Below, one piece after another: positions 30,312 to 40,500 of a stretch of DNA of 64,000 nt; within the stretch, counting starts at the first letter, position 1; every line of letters begins with the position of its first letter. Under the pieces are notes generated by a model. That model was not told where the DNA came from and ran no database searches. It worked only from the letters and a program-made list of their open reading frames with translations. This stretch comes from Cystobacter ferrugineus (GTDB lineage Bacteria > Myxococcota > Myxococcia > Myxococcales > Myxococcaceae), in contig NZ_MPIN01000015.1 of the NCBI RefSeq assembly GCF_001887355.1, positions 1 through 64,000 on the forward strand, given 5' to 3'. The translations under genes and the position numbers were made by a program.

Positions 30312-31991
30312 ATGGCCCAGAACTTCATCTTCACCATGCAGGACTTGCGCAAGGTCAAGGGAGGCAAGGACATCCTCAAGGGCATCTACCTGTCCTTCTT
30401 CCCGGGCGCGAAGATCGGCGTCATCGGCCCCAATGGCGCCGGTAAGTCGACGCTGCTGCGCATCATGGCCGGCGTGGACAAGGAGTTCTTCGGCGTGGCC
30501 AAGCCGGACCCCGGCGCGCGCGTGGGCTACCTGGCCCAGGAGCCGCAGCTCGACCCCACACTGGACGTGAAGGGCAACGTGGAGCTGGGCCTCAAGCCCA
30601 TCCGCGTGCTGCTGGATCGCTTCAACGAAGTGAGCGCGAAGTTCGCCGAGCCCATGGACGATGCCGCCATGGAGAAGCTCCTGGCCGAGCAGGGCCGGCT
30701 GCAGGACGCCATCGACGCGAGCAACGGCTGGGAGTTGGATCGCACCCTGGAGATGGCCATGGACGCGCTGCGTCTGCCGCCCGGGGACGCGGACGTGACG
30801 AAGCTGTCCGGTGGTGAGAAGCGCCGCGTGGCGCTCTGCCGCATCCTCCTGGAGAAGCCGGACCTGCTCCTGCTCGACGAGCCCACCAACCACCTGGACG
30901 CCGAGAGCGTGGCGTGGCTGGAGCAGGCGCTCAAGGAGTACAAGGGCACCATCGTCTGCATCACCCACGACCGCTACTTCCTCGACAACGTGGCCGAGTG
31001 GATCCTCGAGCTGGACCGCGGCGAGGGCGTGCCCTGGAAGGGCAACTACTCGAGCTGGCTGGAGCAGAAGCAGAAGCGGCTGGAGCTGGAGGAGAAGACG
31101 GAGAGCGCGCGGCAGAAGACGCTCAAGCGCGAGCTCGAGTGGGTGCGCGCCTCGCCCAAGGCGCGTCAGGCCAAGAGCAAGGCGCGCATCGCGGCGTACG
31201 AGCAGCTTCTCAACCAGACGCAGGAGAAGCGCGACCCCACGGGCGAGGTGACCATTCCGCCCGGGCCGCAGCTCGGCGGGCTGGTGGTGGAGGCCAAGGG
31301 GCTGCGCAAGGCGTTCGGGGACCGGTTGCTCATCGACGACCTGAACTTCAAGCTGCCGCCGGGCGGCATCGTGGGCATCATCGGACCGAACGGCGCGGGC
31401 AAGACGACGCTGTTCCGCATGCTCACGGGCGTGGAGAAGCCGGACGGGGGCGAGCTGCGCATCGGCGAGACGGTGAAGCTGGCGTACGTGGACCAGAGCC
31501 GCGACGCGCTCAATGGGGACAAGAGTGTCTTCGAGGAGGTGAGCGGCGGATTGGACTTCCTGGACCTGGGCCGGGCGGGACAGATGCCGAGCCGCGCGTA
31601 CCTGGCGGGCTTCGCCTTCAAGGGGCAGGATCAGCAGAAGCGGGTGAAGGACCTGTCGGGCGGCGAGCGCAACCGGGTGCACCTGGCGAAGATGCTCAAG
31701 AGCGGCGGCAACGTGCTGCTGCTCGACGAGCCGACGAACGACCTGGACGTGGAGACGCTGCGCAGCCTGGAGGAGGCGCTGCTCAACTTCGCGGGCTGCG
31801 CGGTGGTCATCAGCCACGACCGCTGGTTCCTGGACCGCATCGCCACGCACATCCTGGCGTTCGAGGGCGACAGCCGGGTGTTCTTCTTCGAGGGCAACTT
31901 CGAGGACTACGAGGCGGACAAGAAGAAGCGCCTGGGCCCCGAGTCCCTGGAGCCGCACCGCATCCGCTACCGCCCGCTCACCAAGAGCTGA
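30312..31991 (+). CDS. ettA: Energy-dependent translational throttle protein EttA (ABC-F)
   Basis: A 559-residue ABC-F protein with two ATPase domains and no membrane part. Walker A motifs are GPNGAGKST and GPNGAGKTT. Signatures are LSGGEKRR and LSGGERNR, and Walker [13 protein letters not shown] and [11 protein letters not shown]. The interdomain linker carries the EttA-like arm and the [16 protein letters not shown] stretch. EttA binds the ribosomal E site and gates entry into elongation according to ATP/ADP. The length and near-full similarity to the well-known family make this assignment strong. Confidence 0.95.
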   Translation: MAQNFIFTMQDLRKVKGGKDILKGIYLSFFPGAKIGVIGPNGAGKSTLLRIMAGVDKEFFGVAKPDPGARVGYLAQEPQLDPTLDVKGNVELGLKPIRVLLDRFNEVSAKFAEPMDDAAMEKLLAEQGRLQDAIDASNGWELDRTLEMAMDALRLPPGDADVTKLSGGEKRRVALCRILLEKPDLLLLDEPTNHLDAESVAWLEQALKEYKGTIVCITHDRYFLDNVAEWILELDRGEGVPWKGNYSSWLEQKQKRLELEEKTESARQKTLKRELEWVRASPKARQAKSKARIAAYEQLLNQTQEKRDPTGEVTIPPGPQLGGLVVEAKGLRKAFGDRLLIDDLNFKLPPGGIVGIIGPNGAGKTTLFRMLTGVEKPDGGELRIGETVKLAYVDQSRDALNGDKSVFEEVSGGLDFLDLGRAGQMPSRAYLAGFAFKGQDQQKRVKDLSGGERNRVHLAKMLKSGGNVLLLDEPTNDLDVETLRSLEEALLNFAGCAVVISHDRWFLDRIATHILAFEGDSRVFFFEGNFEDYEADKKKRLGPESLEPHRIRYRPLTKS

Positions 31992-32007
31992 GCGGCGCGA
32001 GGCTCAC

Positions 32008-32034
32008 GGCTCCTCTCCCGGGTGGGGGAGGGGC
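32008..32034. terminator. G+C-rich hairpin between convergent genes
   Basis: GGCTCCTCTCCC pairs imperfectly with GGGGAGGGGCC around a short loop, in the 80-base gap between convergent ettA and the amidohydrolase gene. Confidence 0.55.
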
Positions 32035-32072
32035 CGGGTGGACTGCTGGCATGTCTGGAATTGAGCCGGGAT

Positions 32073-33299
32073 TCAGCCTCGTCCCTCGTAGAAACGGCGG
32101 CCGTTGTCCCAGAGGACCTGTCTGGCGACCGCGGGAGTGAGCCGCTGCACGAGCAGGGCGCTGTCCTCGCGGATGCGGGGGGGATGATCGACGTGGGGGT
32201 AGTCCGAGCCGAAGAGGACGCGGCTCTCGCCGACCATGTCGATGACCAGCTCGATTCCAGGCTCGTTCGCCTCGCAGGTGATGAAACATTGCCGCCGGAA
32301 GTAGTCCGAGGGCTTCATCCGGACATTGTCCCGGACCTCCCATTTCACGTCTGCGTATTTGGCGTCGAGGCGCGACAGCCAATAGGGGAGCCAGCCACAG
32401 CCCGCCTCCAGGAACCCGACGCGAAGTCTTGGATGGCGTTCGAGCACTCCCCCCTCGATGAGCGCCAGCAGGGCCGTCATCTGCTCCAGGGGGTGGGAGC
32501 AGACGTGCCTGGCGAAGTGCGTCTGGAAACGATCGCTTCCCAGTGTGGGGACCCGGGCGTGGGTTCCCTCATGCACGCCGACCGCCACGTCCAGCTCTTC
32601 ACAGCGCGTCCAGAAGCGCTCGTGGGCGGGATCACTCAACATCCGTCCACGCACGGGATTGGGACGGAGCATCACGGCCTTCCAGCCCCAGGAGGCGACC
32701 CGCTCCAGCTCGGAGACCATCTGGTCCGGGTCGTGCTGGCACAGCGCTCCCACCCCGCGCAGGAACTCCGGAGCATGGGCCGTGAACTCCCGGAGCCAGT
32801 CGTTGTACGCGCGCACCAGTGCCGCTGTCAGCGCCGGGTCGAGCGTGTCCACGGCGAACAGGAAAAGCCCCTTCGTCGGGTACAGATAGGCTCGCTCCAC
32901 GCCCATGGCGCGCAGCGTGTCCACGTGCGAGGCCGCGTCATACCCCGCCAGCATCTGCGGCAGATAATGCACGAGCGCCTGCATGGCGCCGCGATGCCAG
33001 ACACGCTGGGCCACGGGCCCCAGCAGCAGCTCGCCGTCGATCTCCATGTTGTGGAAGCCAGGGCTCGACATGTCGAGCGCCCGCTGCACCGCCTCGGGAG
33101 AGAGCCCCTCCCTGGCACAGGCGTAATGGAAACGCGCCATGTTCACGACGTCGTTGTGTCCATCCTCCTCCTGGGAGCGTCGAGCCTCGCGGAACGTGGG
33201 GGCTCGTGCCTGGAAGGCAGGCTCCAGGTATTTGTTCCACAGGTCCAGGGGTTCAATGACGTGAGCTTCTGAATCCAGGATGGGCAGTTGAGATGCCAT
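32073..33299 (-). CDS. Amidohydrolase-family (Amidohydro_2) protein
   Basis: A 408-residue TIM-barrel metal-dependent hydrolase/decarboxylase of the ACMSD-like Amidohydro_2 group. It starts with DSEAHVIEPLDLW (in place of the usual D-x-H/N-x metal motif, here DSEAHV). Later come the CSHPLEQMTALLALIEGG and GFLEAGCGWLPYWLSRLD segments and the metal Asp region LFGSDYPHVDHP. The ATG at 33299 has GAGGAAA upstream; another ATG 33 bases earlier is less likely. It diverges from the RiPP precursor and shares the intergenic promoter region, so it may be a tailoring enzyme or an unrelated neighbour. Confidence 0.85.
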   Translation of the reverse strand: MASQLPILDSEAHVIEPLDLWNKYLEPAFQARAPTFREARRSQEEDGHNDVVNMARFHYACAREGLSPEAVQRALDMSSPGFHNMEIDGELLLGPVAQRVWHRGAMQALVHYLPQMLAGYDAASHVDTLRAMGVERAYLYPTKGLFLFAVDTLDPALTAALVRAYNDWLREFTAHAPEFLRGVGALCQHDPDQMVSELERVASWGWKAVMLRPNPVRGRMLSDPAHERFWTRCEELDVAVGVHEGTHARVPTLGSDRFQTHFARHVCSHPLEQMTALLALIEGGVLERHPRLRVGFLEAGCGWLPYWLSRLDAKYADVKWEVRDNVRMKPSDYFRRQCFITCEANEPGIELVIDMVGESRVLFGSDYPHVDHPPRIREDSALLVQRLTPAVARQVLWDNGRRFYEGRG

Positions 33300-33348
33300 G
33301 ACTTGAGTTTCCTCGACCGCACGCGAAAACATCTCAAAATCTCCAGCA

Positions 33349-33377
33349 TTGACAGAAAGGGGGCCGCATGGTTAGGT
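33349..33377 (+). promoter_or_regulatory. Possible sigma70-type promoter of the RiPP operon
   Basis: A perfect -35 TTGACA at 33349-33354, 17 bases, then a weak -10 TTAGGT at 33372-33377. It lies 35 bases before the precursor ATG. The weak -10 makes this tentative. Confidence 0.35.
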
Positions 33378-33411
33378 CGTGTCCTCTCGCGCTACCCTCT
33401 ACGGTGGTCAG

Positions 33412-33723
33412 ATGACGGATCGCAGCGTGTCGGATGCGAATGCATCCTGGAAGCAGACGTGGCCCAAGATCGTGGCGCGGGCATGGGCAGACGATGCGTT
33501 CATGGAGCGGCTGAAGCGGGATCCGCTGGGAGTGGCCAAGGAATATGATTTGCCCATCATCGAAGACGCCGCGTATCAGGTCGTCGTCTACGATAACCCC
33601 GCCTCGGTGATCTCCGTGATCCTGAGCATTCCTCCGAAGCCGGGAGATCTGCAGGACGAGAGCCTGGAGACGCTGACCTCGTACGCCGAGAGGGAGAGCT
33701 GCGCCAACTCGAGCACGGCTTGA
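33412..33723 (+). CDS. NHLP-type RiPP precursor peptide
   Basis: A 103-residue peptide. Residues ~12-88 are a nitrile-hydratase-leader-peptide-like (NHLP) leader: WPKIVARAWADDAFMERL, DPLGVAKEYDL and IPPKPGDLQDESLETL are the family marks. NHLP precursors feed YcaO (TOMM) or LanM enzymes. Here both types are encoded just downstream. The putative core is short, residues ~89-103 (TSYAERESCANSSTA), with one Cys, four Ser and two Thr. The usual Gly-Gly leader end is missing, so the cleavage site is unclear. First gene of the operon; the next gene starts 26 bases later. Confidence 0.85.
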   Translation: MTDRSVSDANASWKQTWPKIVARAWADDAFMERLKRDPLGVAKEYDLPIIEDAAYQVVVYDNPASVISVILSIPPKPGDLQDESLETLTSYAERESCANSSTA

Positions 33724-33749
33724 ACTCGAGCGGGTGATATCATCGCCGC

Positions 33750-35999
33750 ATGGCTGTTCCCCGGGTTCCTGTCTTCAGTCGACACCTCCAGGTCGAGTCC
33801 ATCGAATCCGTAGGTGTTTTCCTGATCACCGATGAGGATGTCGTCTGGCTTGGCGGCGAGCTTTATCAGGCGCTGGTGCCCCTGGCCGATGGTCAGCGGT
33901 CGCAGGAGGATATCGTTGCGGCGCTGGAGCCTCGTTACACAGCCGCGAAGGTGTATTACGCGCTGGAACGCCTGACACAGAAGGGTTGCCTCGTCGAGGC
34001 GGCTCCCGGAATCCCTCCCGCGGAGGCCGAGTATTGGAATGGACTTGGAGTGGACGCCGCCAGCGGAGCCCGGGCCCTGGCTTCGTCGCGGGTGTCCCTG
34101 GTTCGGGCTGGGAATGCACCCCCCGATGCGATCCTGGAGGAGGCGCTCGCGGCGGCGGGCATTCCGCTCGTCGAGCATGGGGCTGGCCTCGCCCTCGTCG
34201 TCACCGATGACTATCTGAGACCTTCCCTCGCGGAGCTGAACCAGGAGGCGTTGCGCTCCGGCAGGCCCTGGGTGCTGGCCCGGCTCATGGGCAAGGTGGC
34301 CTGGCTTGGCCCCTATTTCGTGCCAGGGAAGACGGCGTGCTGGGAGTGTCTGGCCCAGCGTCTGCGTACCAACCGCCTTGTTTTCAAGTTCATCGAGGAG
34401 CGCCGCGCCCAAGGCTTTCTGCCCCAGCCGGGCCGTGGCTCCTGCGAGAGTTCCGTGCGCGCCGCGGCATCCCTGCTGGCCATGGCCATGGTTCGAGGTC
34501 TCGTCACCGGGAAGAGTGGGCTCGAGGATGTTCTCGTCACGCTGGACATGATGGCGCTCCGGACGGAGCACCACACGGTTGTCCGCCGCCCGCAGTGCCC
34601 CGCGTGTGGCAATCCCAGACTCATGGAGGAGCGGCAACTCCGCCCACTTCAGCTCGAATCCCAGCGCAAGCGCTTCACCCAGGATGGGGGGCACCGGCTC
34701 ACCAGCCCCGAGGAGACGCTGCGCCTCCACCAGCACCACGTCAACCGTCTCACGGGGGTGGTCCAGCAGCTCAAACCCATCCACACCGGACAGGGCGAGC
34801 TCGCACCCCTCATCGACTCCGGGCCCAACTTCGCCCGCCGTAGCCAGGAGCTGGAACTGCTCAGGCGGACGCTGCGGAATCGGAGCACTGGCAAGGGCAA
34901 GACGTGGGCCCAGGCCCGGGCCAGCGGGCTGTGCGAGGCCATTGAGCGCTACTGCGGTGTGTTCCAGGGAGATGAAGCCCGGCGCTGGGACACGTTCCGG
35001 GGACTTGGGGAGGAGGCGCTCCATCCCCAGCGCCTGCTTGGCTTCAGTGAGCGGCAGTACCGCATCCGGGAGCAATGGAACGCCACGAGCGCCTCGCGCA
35101 TCCACTGGGTTCCCCATCCCTTCGATGAGGGCCAGCGGGTGGAATGGTCGCCCGTGTGGTCCCTGACTCAGCGGAGGATGCGCTACGTGCCCACGGCCTG
35201 CTGTTACTATGGCTATTCGGACGGCGCTCCCGCCTTCTGCTGGGCGGACTCCAACGGGTGCGCCGCTGGAAACAGCCTGGAAGAAGCCATCCTCCAGGGC
35301 TTCCTCGAACTGGCGGAGCGGGATGCGGTCGCCCTCTGGTGGTACAACCGGGTGCGCCGCCCGCGCGTGCGGCTGGAGGACTTCGACGAGCCGTACTGCC
35401 ATGAGCTGGCGAAGTCCTACCAGCGCCTGGGCCGCGAATTCTGGGTCCTGGACCTCACGACCGATCTGGGCATCCCCTCGTTCGCGGCCATCTCTCGCGA
35501 TGTGACACGCACTCCCGAACGGATCAGCATGGGTTTCGGAGCCCACCTGGAGGCCCGTATCGGCATCCTCCGGGCGTTGACCGAGATGAACCAGTTCCTT
35601 CCGCTGCTGGAGCTCGCGGCCGCGGGAGCTTCTCCTGGCGAGTCCGAGTTCACCCGGTGGCTGGAGACGGCCACGCTGGCCCAGCACCCCTACCTGGCTC
35701 CGGCGGAGGGGGCGCTCGCGGACACCGCCGCGTACCTGGCTCGACCCGGGAGCGAGGACCTTCGCGAGGACGTGGAGCGCTGTGTCGGGATGGCGCGGCG
35801 GCTCGGATTGGAGACGCTGGTGCTCGACCAGACACGGCCCGACGTCGGTCTCCCGGTGGCCCGGGTCATCGTGCCCGGGTTGCGCCATATGTGGCCGCGG
35901 CTGGGCCCCGGGCGTCTCTATGATGTCCCCGTGCGTCTGGGATGGTTGTCCCAGCCCACCCCCGAGGAACAGCTCAACCCGGTGGGTATCTTCATCTGA
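33750..35999 (+). CDS. Fused TOMM cyclodehydratase (leader-binding ThiF-like + YcaO)
   Basis: A 749-residue protein. Residues ~1-90 resemble a RiPP recognition element (winged-helix, VWLGGELYQALVPL). Residues ~90-290 are the ocin-ThiF-like partner with a four-Cys zinc site, CWEC and CPAC. Residues ~300-749 are YcaO, with the ATP-binding pattern CEAIERYCGVF, the SLEEAILQGFLELAERDAV helix and RISMGFGAHLEARIG. YcaO uses ATP to turn Cys/Ser/Thr into azolines on the precursor. The C-terminus (NPVGIFI) lacks the Pro-rich PxPxP end seen in many TOMM YcaO enzymes. It follows the precursor directly, in one operon. Confidence 0.93.
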   Translation: MAVPRVPVFSRHLQVESIESVGVFLITDEDVVWLGGELYQALVPLADGQRSQEDIVAALEPRYTAAKVYYALERLTQKGCLVEAAPGIPPAEAEYWNGLGVDAASGARALASSRVSLVRAGNAPPDAILEEALAAAGIPLVEHGAGLALVVTDDYLRPSLAELNQEALRSGRPWVLARLMGKVAWLGPYFVPGKTACWECLAQRLRTNRLVFKFIEERRAQGFLPQPGRGSCESSVRAAASLLAMAMVRGLVTGKSGLEDVLVTLDMMALRTEHHTVVRRPQCPACGNPRLMEERQLRPLQLESQRKRFTQDGGHRLTSPEETLRLHQHHVNRLTGVVQQLKPIHTGQGELAPLIDSGPNFARRSQELELLRRTLRNRSTGKGKTWAQARASGLCEAIERYCGVFQGDEARRWDTFRGLGEEALHPQRLLGFSERQYRIREQWNATSASRIHWVPHPFDEGQRVEWSPVWSLTQRRMRYVPTACCYYGYSDGAPAFCWADSNGCAAGNSLEEAILQGFLELAERDAVALWWYNRVRRPRVRLEDFDEPYCHELAKSYQRLGREFWVLDLTTDLGIPSFAAISRDVTRTPERISMGFGAHLEARIGILRALTEMNQFLPLLELAAAGASPGESEFTRWLETATLAQHPYLAPAEGALADTAAYLARPGSEDLREDVERCVGMARRLGLETLVLDQTRPDVGLPVARVIVPGLRHMWPRLGPGRLYDVPVRLGWLSQPTPEEQLNPVGIFI

Positions 36000-36022
36000 A
36001 TGCATTCATCCGAGTGAAGGCC

Positions 36023-37471
36023 ATGCCTGATTCCAGCTCCTCGTTCCTCCACGTTGCCTTCCCCGCTGGAATCCGCATGGAACAGGGCGAGGACGGCCCC
36101 CGGCTGTGGGATCAGGATGAACCGCTCTCCCTGGGCGTCCTGCCGCGGGCGATCTGGGATGCCTTCGCATTGCTCTCGGGCGGGAGCATGTCCGAGGAGG
36201 CGCTCGTCGGGCATGTGGAGAGGGCAGGCGGCTTTCAGGCCGTGGTGTTCCTGCATGTCATCCTGGCGAGGCTCGCGCGGCGAGGCGCCCTTCGCTATCT
36301 CGTCCAGGGTCCCTCGGGAACACTCGCCACACTGGAGCCTCTGTCGCCTCGGTTCGAGCTGTCGTCCCAGCCGCTGGCCTCGGCGCGGCGGCTCCGGCTC
36401 TCGCGCTTCGCACATGTCCGCAGGAATGGGGACGCACTGGTCCTCGAGAGCCCTCGCGCTCATGGCCGGGTGGTGCTGGGTCATGCGGCCGCCCTGGTGC
36501 TGCTGGCCGGGCTCGCGATGCCAACGGCGCCTTCCGCCGCGGTGGAGCGGCTCGCTCCCCACGAAGTCCCCGCCGCCCTGACCCTGTTGGAACTGCTCTT
36601 TCGCACCGGTTTCGTCCTGGCCGCGGAGCCCGATGGGAGCACCGAGGAGGAGCGCCACCCCGCTCTGGCCCTCTGGGAGTTTCACGATCTGCTCTTCCAC
36701 GCGGGCTCCCGCCGAAGGCTCCACGGGCGGCGCGTGGGGGCCACCTACCGTCTGGCCGGCACGGTGGCTTCGCTTCCAGCAGTACCTCCTCCCTCCGAGC
36801 CGGCCATCGCGCTGCCCCGTCCCGACCTCGAGCGGTTGGCGCGGCGCGATCCACCCCTCGTCGAGGCCATGGAGCGTCGCCGCTCCCACCGAGAGCCTGG
36901 AACGCGGGGCCTCACGCTCGCTCACCTGGGAGAACTCTTGTACCGGTGCGCGCGTGTGAGACAGGTGCGTCCAGGCGAGCGCGACGAGGAGTCCAGTCGC
37001 CCCTATCCCTCCGGTGGCGCCCGCCATCCCTTGGAAACCTACGTCGCTGTGGGGCAGTGTGAGGGGATCGAGCCCGGTCTCTATCATCATGATGCCGCCG
37101 GTCACCGGCTCGAACAGCGCAGTGGGTGGACGCCCACCGTGCGGGCCCTGCTGGCGGATGCCCAGGTGGGATCTCGTCCGCCACAGGTCCTGCTGATCCT
37201 CTCGGCCCGGTTCGCGCGGACTTCCTTCAAGTACGAGTCCATCGCCTACGCGCTCGTCCTCAAGGAAGCGGGAGTCCTGCTCCAGTCCCTCTCATTGGCC
37301 GCCACGGCCATGGGACTCGCCGCCTGTGTGGTGGGTCGTGGTAACCCGGAACTTTTCGAGCACGCTGCCATCACGGATGGTGTGGCGGAGTCCTCGGTCG
37401 CGGAGTTCGCCCTCCACGGATGTATCCCCAGCGAGGAGCAGGTCTTGGCAGAGCCGCACTCCAGGCCATAA
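36023..37471 (+). CDS. SagB-type FMN-dependent dehydrogenase
   Basis: A 482-residue protein. An N-terminal RRE-like/accessory half (~1-250) precedes a nitroreductase-fold SagB domain (~270-480). Marks are RRSHREPGTRGLTLAHLGELLY, RPYPSGGARHPLETYV (FMN site) and the YALVLKEAGVLLQSLSLAATAMGL helix. In TOMM pathways this enzyme oxidises azolines to azoles. Its presence next to YcaO therefore predicts a thiazole or oxazole in the product. ATG 36023 follows GAGTGAAGG. It lies 23 bases after the cyclodehydratase gene. Confidence 0.93.
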   Translation: MPDSSSSFLHVAFPAGIRMEQGEDGPRLWDQDEPLSLGVLPRAIWDAFALLSGGSMSEEALVGHVERAGGFQAVVFLHVILARLARRGALRYLVQGPSGTLATLEPLSPRFELSSQPLASARRLRLSRFAHVRRNGDALVLESPRAHGRVVLGHAAALVLLAGLAMPTAPSAAVERLAPHEVPAALTLLELLFRTGFVLAAEPDGSTEEERHPALALWEFHDLLFHAGSRRRLHGRRVGATYRLAGTVASLPAVPPPSEPAIALPRPDLERLARRDPPLVEAMERRRSHREPGTRGLTLAHLGELLYRCARVRQVRPGERDEESSRPYPSGGARHPLETYVAVGQCEGIEPGLYHHDAAGHRLEQRSGWTPTVRALLADAQVGSRPPQVLLILSARFARTSFKYESIAYALVLKEAGVLLQSLSLAATAMGLAACVVGRGNPELFEHAAITDGVAESSVAEFALHGCIPSEEQVLAEPHSRP

Positions 37472-37502
37472 CGTCCGGCGCCGCCCAACAACGGAGAGAA
37501 TG

Positions 37503-40500
37503 ATGACCGCGGGGATCGTTGGAGAGGCTGCCAGTTCCAGCAACGTGAGCACGCCTGACGAGATTTTCCCGCCGGGCTACCGGCTCGGCCGGTATGAGAT
37601 TCTCCAGCGCGTGGGTGTGGGGGGCATGGGGGTTGTCTACCAGGCGCGTGACGTCGAGCGCGGCACGATCGTGGCGCTCAAGACGTTGCACCGGTTGGAG
37701 CCGGGCGCGCTCCTGCGGTTGAAGAACGAGTTCCGGTTCATGGCGAATGTGAACCACCCGAACCTCGTGTCGCTCCATGAGCTGATGTCGGTGGATGATC
37801 GGTGGTTCTTCACCATGGAGTACATCGACGGGGAGGATCTCTGGGTGCGGCTGCAGCGGGCCGTCCAGGAGAGCTCAGGGGCCACCTCCCTCCCGCCCTC
37901 TCACACGGTCACCTCCGAGAAGAACATCAACCAGGACGCGACCGCCACCATGGCGACCGTCCCGGACACCTCGCCCGGTTCGGAGGGCGCCCTGGGCGCT
38001 GGTTCATTCGCGGTGACTCCTCCCCGGCCGCTGCTGCCAGACGAGGAGATCCGGCGCATCTTCCGGCAGATCGCCCTCGCCATCGACGCACTGCACTCCG
38101 CCCGGAAGCTCCACTGTGACATCAAGCCTCGCAACGTCGTCCTGGCGCGCGACGGGCGGGTGGTGCTGGTGGACTTCGGCCTGTCGAAGAACCGGGCGGA
38201 GCCGAGTGTGAGCGAGCTGGCCGGTACCCCCTCCTACATCTCACCCGAGCAGATCGCCGGACTTCCCCCCTCCGAAGCGAGCGACTGGTTCTCCTTCGGG
38301 GTGATGCTCTACGAGACGCTCACCGGGAGAAAGGCCTACTCGCGCAGCCGGCTGATGGCTGGCAAGGCCCTGATCGAGCCGCCGACCCTTCCTCCCTCGA
38401 AAGAGGTGCCGGAGGATCTGGGCGCGCTGTGCCGCGCGCTGCTGCAACGCGACCCGTCCCTGCGGCCCAAGGGGCACGAGGTGCTGTCCCTGCTGGGGCA
38501 GGCCACGGACGCGCCGCTCGCGGCGGAGTCTCGGGACAGCGGACTGATTGGCCGCGAGCAGCACCTCGCCGCCCTGTGGGACGCCTACACGGCCGTGGGA
38601 GTCGGCAGCCGGACGGTCGTCGTCCACGTCCATGGCCTCTCCGGCATGGGCAAGACGGCGCTCGTGCACCGCTTCTTCGCGGCCATTGGGGAGCAGCGTG
38701 GCGCCATCGTCCTCGGCGGGCGGTGCTACGAGCGCGAATCCGTCCCCTACAAGGCCTTCGATCCCCTCATCGACGCACTCGCCCGCTATCTACAGACACT
38801 GCCCCTGGCCGAGGCGCAGACGCTGGCGCCGCAGCACCTGCCCGAGTTGCTGCGCATCTTCCCCGTGCTGCGCCACGTGGAGGCCTTCTCGCGTGTGGAG
38901 CCCAGCTCCACGGACTCGGGCCGCGATCAGCAAGAGCTTCGTCTGCGAGCCTTCCGCGGCTTCAAGGAACTGTTGGGGCGCCTGGCCCAGAACAACCGGG
39001 TGGTCCTCCACATCGATGACCTCCAGTGGGGAGATCAGGACAGCATCATCGCGTTGGGCGAGTTGATCGATCCGCCAGACGCTCCGCGGCTGTTGTTGGT
39101 GTGTGGCTACCGCACGGGGGAGGGGGAGGCCGCGGGACTGCTCGAGGCGCACCGTGCACGCGGCGCCGTGTTGGAGAACCCGCTCGATGTGCGCGAGGTG
39201 GTCCTCGGTCCCCTCACGGAGGAGCAATCGCGTCAGCTCGCGGCTTCCTTGCTCCAGGTGGACGAGACGGATCCCCGGGTCCACGCCATCGCCCGAGAGG
39301 CGCACGGGAGTCCCTTCTTCATCGAGGAGCTGGTGCAGTACACGCGCTCGCGGGGCGCGCAGGGGGCGGACCTGGCCTCGGTGACGCTGGAGCAGGTGGT
39401 GCTGCGCCGGGTGGAGCAGCTGCCCGAGCACGTGCGCCGCCTCCTGGAGTTGGTGGCCGTGGCTGGGAGGCCGGTGGAGCAGGGGCTCGTGTCGGACGCG
39501 GCCGGGATTCAAATGGATCCGCACGCTCCATGGACCCTCCTGCGCTCCGCCAACCTGGTGCGCACCCGGGGAGCGCGGGTGGAGGATCTGGTGGAGTGCT
39601 ACCACGACCGGATCCGTGAGAGCGTTTCCAACCACCTGGCGGCGCCGGTGCTCACGGGGCACCACCTGAAGCTCGCCACCCTCCTCGAGGACAGGGGCGG
39701 GGCGGAGCCGGAGCACCTGGCGCTGCACTTCCGGGGCGCGGGTGTGCGCGACAAGGCCGGGCGCTACGCGGCCATGGCCGGCGACCGCGCCGCGAGTGCG
39801 CTTGCGTTCGAGCGCGCCGCTCAACTGTACCGGGACGCGCTGGAGTGCCTGCCCGGAGAGGTGGCGTTGGTGGAGAAGCGGGCGGACGCGCTCGTCAACG
39901 CGGGCCGGTGCGCGGAGGCCGCGCCGCTGTACCTCGATGTGGCGCGGAGTGCCGGGTCCGAGGAGGCGCTCGAGTTGCGCCGGCGCGCCGCCGAGCAGTA
40001 CCTGGTCAGCGGGTGCATGCGTGAGGGAACCGAGATCCTCAGTCCGCTGGTGACCGAGCTGGGGCTGTCGTACCCGGCGACTCTTCAGGATGCATTGCAA
40101 GGAATCATCGAGCACTCCATCCAACTGCAGGGCGGAGGCTACCGGCTCAAGGAGCAGCCGGACGGAGCGGGCTCGCCGTTGTTGCTGCGCCAGGCGGACG
40201 TGGCCTGGAGCGCGTCCAAGGGCCTGGGCTCGGTGGACATCCTGCGGGGGGGCTACTACAGCACCCGCAGTACACTGCTTTCCGCCCAGGCGGGGGACGC
40301 CAGGCGCACCGCGCGCGGGCTGGCCATCCTCGGCCTGGTCACCGTGGCGCGCGCCACGCCCGCGGATGTCGAGGCGGGCAATCTCATGTTCGCCGAGGGC
40401 GAGCGCCTTCTGAGCGCTTTGGGAGATGAGCCGTATCTGACGGGTTTGTACAAGGTGACGCGTGGCACGGCCGAGATGGCGCTTGGCCACTGGCGTGTCG

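Noticed and set aside
29178..31958. Long upstream extension of the ABC ATP-binding protein
   Set aside because: The extension is antisense to ettA; the family start is at 30158.
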